A stretch of 64,000 bases of DNA from NCBI RefSeq assembly GCF_040183065.1, contig NC_091132.1:88683606-88747605 (forward strand), written 5' to 3'. This document shows, in pieces, positions 57,742 through 64,000 of this stretch. Every line of letters begins with the position of its first letter. The first letter of the stretch is position 1. The DNA comes from Periplaneta americana (taxonomy: Eukaryota > Arthropoda > Insecta > Blattodea > Blattidae). Position numbers and translations under genes: made by a program. The notes below the pieces were generated by a model. It was given only the letters and a program-made list of their open reading frames with translations. It was not told where the DNA came from and did no database searches.

Positions 57742-58469
57742 CCGCACAGTGGTCTAAAATCCATATTTAGGAGGACAAATGGAGAAAAATGACATGTAAA
57801 AAAATGAAATTAAACCCTTAAATTATTTTTCCTATACAACTGAGTAACACTGAATTGATAATCTTAATCAGTGGAGGTGGCTGCATAGCGAGATAAGAAG
57901 CCGGTAACATGCCACATTTCGCCACCCAGCATTCTTACTCAGCAAGCGCCGCGAGTCTGCCGTTTTCCTTGTGCTGTAACTCTGTTGTAAATGGTCGATT
58001 CCATTCATATTTGGTATCAACATGTCAAGTAGTTCTTTAGGTATGTAACACTGTTTGTGTTACATTTAATGTTATTATAGCATGTCAAATTAGCATGAAT
58101 GGACACGGGACAAAATATAAATATAACCATTGAGTGCAGACTTTGTTAAGTTAGAGAAAAAAAAAACCCCTTTGGTTCGTCCAAAAATGATTTTTTTTCA
58201 CTTCCTCCACTATTTACCTTTATTTTAAATCTAGTCTTAAGTTGCGCAGATTTGCGGAAGTAATAATTTATGAGCACTATTCTTTCGAGGTGCAGTAGTG
58301 TAAGTTTTCTTGGTTGCAGTTATTTCAATATCTGTGAACCGAATCTGCTTCCGCAGTATAATTCAGGGAATTCAAGATGACAGCTTGTTAATTATGTACC
58401 AAATAAGCTTTCCGAGTGTCCAAAAGGTGCAATAGTACCTAACATGTTACATTTTCCCCCCCATAAGAT

Positions 58470-59311
58470 TTTGTCTAAATGCATCCCCCTCAAAGGGGCA
58501 CTTCTGCTCATACCAAAGTAAACAGAGTTTGTACACAAAACAAATGTACTAAGTGTAACTACTGTATAAAATTTCATAAAAATCTGTTAGATAGGACAAA
58601 AGTTACTAATTTTGTCTAATTGCGCCCCCCTATAAGGGGTAGTTACACTTAGACCAACGTAATGAGAGCTTGTATACAGAACATACATGCTACCTGTAAC
58701 TACTTTGTAAAATTTCATAAAATCTGTTAAATAGGAGAAAAGTTACTAATTTTGTCTAATTGTGCCCCCTAAAAGGGGTAGTTCTCCTTATACCAACGTA
58801 ATCAGAGCTTGTATACAAAACATATATGTTCTTTGTAACTGTTTTGTAAAATTTCATACAAATCTATCAAATAGGAGAAAAGTTACTAATTTTGTTTAAT
58901 TGCGCCCCCCTATAAGGGGTAGTTCCCCTTATACCAACGTGACGAGAGCTTGTATACAAAACGTACATGCTACCTGTAACTACTTTGTAAAATTTCATAA
59001 AAATCTGTTAAATAGGAGAAAAGTTACTAATTTTGTCTAATTGCGCCCCCTATAAGGGGTAGTTCCCCTTATACGAACGTAATCAGAGCTTGTATACAAA
59101 ACATATATGCTACTTGAAACTGCTTTGTAAAATTTCATAAAAATCTGTCAGATAGGAGAAAAGTTTCTAATTTTGTCTAAATGCACTCCCCTGTAAGTGG
59201 TAGTTCCCCTTATATGAACGTAATCAGAGCTTGCATACAAAACATATATGCTACCTGTAACTACTGTGTAAAATTTCATAAAAATCTGTTAGGTAGCTGA
59301 AAAGTTATTAA
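58470..59311. repeat. Six tandem 140-141-bp units
   Basis: TTTGTCTAA marks unit starts at 58470, 58611, 58751, 58891, 59032 and 59172, giving periods 141, 140, 140, 141 and 140. Each unit has a C-rich start, TATAAGGGG-TAGTT-CCCCTTATA (9-bp arms; best in unit 4, 58911-58933), AGAGCTTGTATACAAAAC and AAATTTCATAAAAATCTGTT. The first and last units are the most diverged. Confidence 0.9.
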
Positions 59312-59378
59312 TATGTCCCGCTAAATTTGCATTCTAGACCACTGTGCGCTGGAGCGAATTTTTCTCCTAAAATATTAA

Positions 59379-59913
59379 GATACATTCTGAGATTATGAAA
59401 TGCAAAATTTTACGAACGTCACGTAAAATTTGCCTAAACTGAGAGAATGTCCTTTCTGCGTCACAAAACATTACAGGGGCCTACTTAAAATATAATATAT
59501 CACAGCACAGATCATCATTTCACATAAATCACAGTATGTTTCCATTTCTTATGCTCAAATAGTCCTTACGAAATTCGAATATAACCAACTGTAACATAGA
59601 TCTTGCTGGAGGTATTCTTTTGAAAGAAAGAAAGAAAATAAAGAAAAAATAAATATAGTATATTTTACAAATTAAGTTAAATTAATTTAGGCTCTAGTGA
59701 CATTGGAATGGGACAAACTTGTGCTCAGAAACGAGCCCACTTAAACAATTATTTATTTAAAAAATAAAGTTCAAAATTAAACACAATATAGCATACGAGT
59801 AGATTGATAAATTAAAATAATATTAACACAAACGTCTGAATGAAAATTCAATTTACTCAGTATTAGAATCATATCACAATGTAGTCATAACTTGGTGTTT
59901 TACATAAACATCA
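59379..59913. other. No recognisable feature
   Basis: AT-rich sequence with a short (GAAA)n near 59625. Confidence 0.35.
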
Positions 59914-60660
59914 TTGACGGTGGAGCGTCTGTATTATATTATGATTCATAGTCTATGCGTACCTGTTTGCAATTCTACCCTGCTTATGAATCCACGTGAC
60001 ATAATAGATGTACCAGAAGAAACTACTCGATCCGCTGTACGTTTGGGAACACAAATGCGCTGCCTGGTAATGTCTTATTTAATAAGTGCAGAGTGTTACT
60101 TGGCCCAGCAAGAATTTCCGTTTAGGGATAGGGATGAGTCCGATAGCTCTGTCAACAGGGGCAAATATGTGAAACTTTTACATCTCCTTGCTCAAACTGA
60201 TGACAATAATTTAGACCACTACCTTCAGACTGTTACTGTGTTTTCTGGGACGTCCACACCTGTGGAGTAATGGTCAGCGCGTCTGGCCGCGAAACCAGGT
60301 GGCCCAGGTTCGAATCCCAGTCGGGGCAAGCAAGTTACCTGGTTGGGTTTTTTTCGGGGTTTTCCCTCAACCCAATACGAGCAAATGCTGGATAACTTTC
60401 GGTGCTGGACCCCGGACTCATTTCACCGGCATTATCACCTTCATATCATTCTAGATGTTGATACAGCATCGTAAAATAACCCAATAAAATAAAAAAATAA
60501 ATTTTCTGGGACATCAAATGACATTCAGATTGACTTAATCGAATGTGTTTTTCGCGTTTTGATTAATGGAATTAAAAAGGAAATTAGTGAAACAAGTTAT
60601 ATTGCTGTGGTCATGGATGAATCGAATTGAATTGAAGTACAAGTAGGTGCAACACAACTT
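59914..60660 (+). pseudogene. DUF4371/ZMYM1-like hAT transposase fragment, split by a SINE
   Basis: Plus strand: AQQEFPFRDRDESDSSVNRG, KYVKLLHLLAQTD, DNNLDHYLQTVTVFSGTS, then after the SINE (60255-60501) FSGTSNDIQIDLIECVFRVL, INGIKKEIS and YIAVVMDESN followed by TGA near 60648. The F-R-(G/D)-x-D-E-S ... N-R-G-x-(F/Y)-x-x-(L)-L ... I-Q-N/I-D-(L/M)-I ... (V/I)-(V/M)-x-D-E pattern is that of the DUF4371 part of zinc-finger MYM-type/52-kDa-repressor-like hAT proteins; the D-E at the end holds the first catalytic Asp. The C-terminal half is missing. Confidence 0.8.
60255..60501 (+). mobile_element. SINE family A, full length, inserted in the hAT fragment
   Basis: GGAGTAATGGTCAGCGCGTC (A box), CAGGTTCGAATCCCAGT (B box), GCAAATGCTGGATAACTTTC, CACCGGCATTATCACCTTCA and tail GATACAGCATCGTAAAATAACC. 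TTTTCTGGGAC(G/A)TC stands at 60241-60254 and 60502-60515. Confidence 0.9.
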
Positions 60661-60685
60661 CTGGCGGATCTTCAAATACAGTACT

Positions 60686-60737
60686 ATAACCTGAGATGTT
60701 AATACAGTATCGTAAAATAACCCACTAAAGAAAAAAG
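60686..60737 (+). mobile_element. SINE family A tail, extreme 5' truncation, 12-bp duplication
   Basis: Only ATAACCTGAGATGTTAATAC and the CAGTATCGTAAAATAACCCA tail are present. AAATACAGTACT is repeated at 60674-60685 and 60738-60749, proving that this 52-bp piece inserted as such. Confidence 0.85.
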
Positions 60738-60749
60738 AAATACAGTACT

Positions 60750-61139
60750 TTCAGGAATTTATTTTCCAAATTTATTATTACGGGTAAAGTATATAGTGAT
60801 GGGCACTTTAAGCACATTACAACACGTATTTGGTTGGGAACATCTAATTTACTGAGATATTTTTCTCATTTTTTTTCTGTAAATACCTGAATATATTTGT
60901 GACTCTTTTACACAAGAAAGAACTTACAATAATGTGTCTGATTATTTTTAAATTACATCAATATTGAAATAGAAGGAAAATATAGTGATGGGCAGTCGAG
61001 CGTCTGACTTGGGCAACTAAGTATACAATGATGGGCACTTTAATATTTTAATGCAAAAATGAGACATTTACCATCAAATTAAAGCTAATTTATACGTTTT
61101 CAACTTCAAGGATGTCCTTACCTCTATTAATTATAAGTC
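60750..61139. other. No gene; repeated TGATGGGCACTTTAA word
   Basis: TATAGTGATGGGCACTTTAA at 60791, TATAGTGATGGGCAGTCGAG at 60982 and ACAATGATGGGCACTTTAAT at 61026 form a loose direct repeat. Confidence 0.5.
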
Positions 61140-62679
61140 TAATGGCCAGTTTTTCCAAGTAATGTTTAATTTGGCTTAACAAATGTTAAATTAACAGCTG
61201 GTTTATTTTAAACGTTTTGTTAAGATGTTTTCCATTTTTCCAACATAATTTTGTTTAAAATAACCAGCACTTAACTTTAACTGTTGTTAATACTATTCTA
61301 ACTACTCAACAGCAGTTGGTAATGATTTTGCATATATAAGACAACTTCTTATTGGCTGATATTATTATTTAAATTCTGTACTGCAGAGTAAGTCATGAAA
61401 CATGTGTAAAATCGTAACCTGTTACAGTAGCCATGATTCATACAGTACAGAGAGTTGATAAATGAAAGTTACATTGACTACTATTGAATAATAATAATTA
61501 TTATAAATATGGTTATATTTTATAATGCTAAATATGAATTTCTGTTTAGAAAAATCTCAGCATTATGACCACCAGGTGACAATAATTACACGAATGTGTG
61601 TGTAGTCAACTGTACACAAAACCCCGAGGAGAATTTCGTATCATATAAAATTCTCTAATTCAGGTCCATGTATAAATTATATGTAATTTCGTCCTAAAGA
61701 AGCAATTGCTGCTGAAACATTTTATTATTTACTCACTGCGTATTTTGAAGTACTATTGACATCGGCTATAGTTGAAGAGCCAGTAACATAGAATCTAGAG
61801 TTAATAATAGCTGGTGAATTGGAACAAGTGGCCTATTTCTGTTTGTAGGATATTCAAATCTGACTTCAATTTCTTGCCACGTTAAGATCGCACATTTCCT
61901 CAATATTAAATGGATAATAGCTCAGCATCGAAATAAGCGTCAGTATGATAATCAGTTGACTTATAAAGATTATCTTCCCTATATTAATATTCCAAAATAT
62001 CTTTTAAATTATATATTACCAGTCTTATGGCCGGTTTCACAAAGCTTCATTAAGGTTTTAATGATTCATTAATTTATTTACTGGTTCATTAAATCATTTT
62101 TATATCTCACCAAGCATCTTTAGCCTAACGAACCAGTAAAACTATCATTAAATTAAGTGATAGAAATTTCCGTCTTTAAATTTTTAATTATTCATTAGTT
62201 GCAATATAAAATGCGGAACGTTTCGACGCAGAATTGTTATATCTGGAACTGCTCGAAAATTAAGAGTCAAATGGAGATAATGTTAACCATTTAAAAACCG
62301 ATCATTTCGAAAATTTGAATGACACAAAAATTCACAAAAAATACCGCGTCACGAAGATTGTGGTACCGGTACTCAAAATTTTAGAAGAAGCTGATCATAG
62401 GTTAGAATATCATAAAAAAGGCTGAGACAAAGCTGAAACTAGTCAACTAAGTAGCATACAACTGAGTTTTATTTTAAGACATGAAAGTGATTATTATAAC
62501 TACATACCGGTACCTAAGAAATATTAGTAAATTAATACATAATGTGCATTCAAACATAACAAAACTTAATTGGTATATTAACTTTCATTTATTACAATTA
62601 TATTATAGCTAGCGATAAGATATGTTTGCAATGGCTTTAAAACAGAAGCGAAAGAGCTGGATTCTTGGAATTTATAATC

Positions 62680-62960
62680 GTTTTTTTCCGATGGAAATTT
62701 AATTTTCCAGCAGGATAATCACCTCACGCACACCGCCATAAACGTTCAAAGACGGTTCATGGAAAAGAATGAAAAAGAGGAGGATTGACAAATATCGAGA
62801 CATCCCACCTCAAAATCCAGATCAGTTCTGGGATCAAGTTCTGGCTACCTGGAAAGATTTCGCTAAGGACCAGAACTATTTCCGCGATCTGGTGGACTCA
62901 ATGCCCTGAAAATGCCAGGCAGTGATAGACGCCAGTGGCATGTGGATGAAGTATTAGATC
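62680..62960 (+). pseudogene. Tc1-like transposase fragment inside the inner element
   Basis: Plus strand: DGNLIFQQDNHLTHTAINVQ then RRFMEKN, matching the catalytic F-Q-Q-D-N-x-x-x-H-T-A block (second Asp). In another frame KYRDIPPQNPDQFWDQVLAT and, after a further change, YFRDLVDSMPRKCQAVIDAS resemble the C-terminal L-x-x-S-M-P-R-R-x-x-A-V-I-x-A motif. Frameshifts separate these blocks, and the N-terminus is missing. Confidence 0.65.
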
Positions 62961-63149
62961 CAGATGTGTATTTATTTTATTTTTCTTTAATTTGTTTGTT
63001 TATCTTTGTTTTATTTCGGGAAGAAAATTGATCTCCCAAGAGTTTTTTAAATTCTTCTAGTGGAGCCAGAGTTGCGAAATAATTCGTTCCAGTACACAAA
63101 ATTAAAAAAATGAAGAATGGTAACATGTATAAAAATTAGTTACGTTAAT

Positions 63150-63262
63150 AAAAAAAAAATATAAAGTTATCGCCAAGAATCGAACACGGGTCCCTTGGGT
63201 GGCAATCCAACTCGCTACTGACTACTCCATCGAAGAGTCATGACCTTACTAGCGCGACGAGG
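63150..63262 (-). mobile_element. tRNA-like fragment inside the inner element
   Basis: Minus strand: ATGGAGTAGTCAGTAGCGAG (A-box-like) and GGACCCGTGTTCGATTCTTG (B box). A passage AATTCGTTCCAG at 63080 recalls the ends of the 57631 element. Confidence 0.45.
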
Positions 63263-63685
63263 TATATATAGCTGCTCGGCTTAAAGTTTAGGGAGACAGC
63301 GCACATATAAACATACTCGTCTAAATATTTTAATGTTCAGTATTAGTTAATGTTTCATTTGGACTGATTTACTGAAGCTTGGTGAAACCGGCCCTTACTG
63401 TAAACATTCCTCAAAGAGAAACATAACATGTTATTTCACAACTTTTGTCTGAACAGCTGTGGTGTTATCCGCCATGTTTAACTGTTTGTTAAATGAGTTA
63501 ATGGCCTGAAATCCTACATTTAAAGTTAACAAACGGTTAAGAGTCTGTTAGGCCAAACTGGTGTTGAACAAATGGAAAAACTGTATTTAACAAACTGTTG
63601 AAAGTTTAACAGTCGTTAAGTGGTCTAACAATACTTGGACAAACCGGCCATAAATGTTTTTCTTTCTTACATCAGTCTATTAGGC

Positions 63686-63970
63686 TTAATCACTTTCACT
63701 GTCGTCTAATTCTCTCACACATTTCTTGCAAAAGTATACATTCTCATCTTCTGTATCATTATCACTGAATTCGGTTTGAAGACACTTCTTGTGAAATACT
63801 CTGATACTTTTTTTTTTACAGGAAATACTAAGCCACTTATTATTTAAACACCCGCCACATGTGTAACAGAGTCCTGATGAAAGCAATTTATTCGGCTCTT
63901 CTGAAGTGGCCTTATTCTTCTCTAATATGCTTGTACCAGTACCAGAACTAGTAGTTGCTAATATGACATT
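63686..63970 (-). pseudogene. Open frame with cysteine/histidine-rich domain, unassigned
   Basis: Minus strand, open from a stop at 63971 to TAA 63686-63688. The N-terminal half is S/T/K-rich. The C-terminal half reads GLCYTCGGCLNNKWLSISCK, FHKKCLQTEF and ENVYFCKKCVREL. The order C-x2-C, C, H-x3-C, C-x2-C resembles the PHD-like tail attached to some pogo/jerky-type transposases, but one cysteine pair is incomplete. It may be the last exon or 3' end of an element extending beyond the window. No ATG is needed if it is an internal exon. Confidence 0.35.
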
Positions 63971-64000
63971 TTAGTCATATGAAAGGCTCACAATTATTAA

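Larger units (their letters stand above)
57631..59378. mobile_element. Composite element: inverted ends, tRNA-like palindrome, six 140-bp satellite units
   Basis: The left end 57631-57663 (TTAATATTTTAGGAGAAAAA, then TTCGTTCCAGCGC) and right end 59346-59378 are inverted with one mismatch in 33. Beyond a palindromic insert the match resumes: GCACAGTGGTCTA (57743) against TAGACCACTGTGC (59335). TTAA stands at both outer edges. The interior has no coding capacity but carries a tandem array (58470-59311). It would be a non-autonomous DNA element that gained a tRNA-like hairpin in one arm. Confidence 0.75.
62028..63394. mobile_element. Inner Harbinger-like element, 1.37 kb, TTA duplication
   Basis: TGGCCGGTTTCACAAAGCTT at the left, AAGCTTGGTGAAACCGGCCC at the right, between TTA at 62025-62027 and TTA at 63395-63397. 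Trinucleotide T-W-A duplications are typical of PIF/Harbinger. Near 62225-62430 a broken N-terminal transposase (FDAELLYLELLE, then HFENLNDTKIHKKYRVTKIV) is visible. A Tc1-like piece and a tRNA-like piece are included. Confidence 0.8.
61143..63650. mobile_element. Outer Harbinger-like element, 2.5 kb, TAA duplication
   Basis: TGGCCAGTTTTTCCAAGTAA at the left and the inverse ATACTTGGACAAACCGGCCA at the right, between TAA at 61140-61142 and TAA at 63651-63653. Subterminal regions on both sides are rich in TGTTAA/TTAACA words. A second element of the same superfamily (62028-63394) is inserted inside. No transposase was recognised in the outer part. Confidence 0.75.

Noticed and set aside
58440-59312. 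CRISPR array
   Set aside because: Period of 140 bp without short-repeat/unique-spacer structure, in a eukaryotic context; it is a satellite array.
60253-60270. End of the hAT frame with residues GTSTPVE as native C-terminus
   Set aside because: The last codons come from the SINE; the true frame resumes after the target duplication at 60502.

Overview
This is a window of a large, AT-rich animal nuclear genome, almost certainly an insect and most likely a cockroach or termite (Blattodea). I infer this from the single host gene (an insect-type DNAJC12/jdp with three short exons and GT..AG introns), the absence of operons or dense coding, and the mix of abundant tRNA-headed SINEs, I/Jockey/RTE-like LINE fragments, hAT, mariner, pogo/Tigger and Harbinger-like DNA transposons and long (ATT)n, (TAG)n and (TTAG)n microsatellites. 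The genus cannot be fixed from the sequence alone.

Host gene content is low. The only well-supported gene is the J-domain co-chaperone at 49076-49767 on the plus strand (three exons, all introns in phase 0). It runs on without its C-terminal exons, so at least one further intron must be very long or leave the window. Two weaker host candidates are a possible first exon on the minus strand at 11.14-11.25 kb and a GC-rich open island at 11.7-11.9 kb.

The rest is layered transposable elements. 0-1.2 kb: Mutator-like (MULE) remnant with short repeated termini. 2-10.4 kb: SINEs, an inverted-repeat element, a pogo/Tigger remnant, a 759-bp fold-back element and a degenerate minisatellite. 11-21 kb: two opposed copies of a 1.1-kb CAGGGACATC-terminated element, and a 1.2-kb hAT element inserted in a DUF4817-type transposase remnant. 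21.5-27.2 kb: two opposed copies of a 1.33-kb BED-finger hAT element, each in a different LINE fragment with its own 8-bp duplication. 26-32 kb: LINE 3' ends whose tails form the (TTAG)n arrays. 36.9-42.9 kb: several decayed reverse transcriptases. 43.3-44.6 kb: a complete but inactivated mariner. 45-47 kb: CGGBP1-like hAT pieces. 53-60 kb: small inverted-repeat elements, a 781-bp hAT, and a composite element made of terminal repeats, a tRNA-like palindrome and six 140-bp satellite units. 59.9-60.7 kb: a DUF4371/ZMYM-type hAT transposase split by two SINEs. 61.1-63.65 kb: one Harbinger-like element nested in another.

I found no functional multi-gene system. The most interesting structures are (1) the composite satellite/tRNA-hairpin element at 57.63-59.38 kb, (2) a hairpin module shared by the 3' ends of four LINE tails, (3) the nested insertions whose target duplications can be read directly, and (4) a perfect 39-bp palindrome at 33.5 kb.
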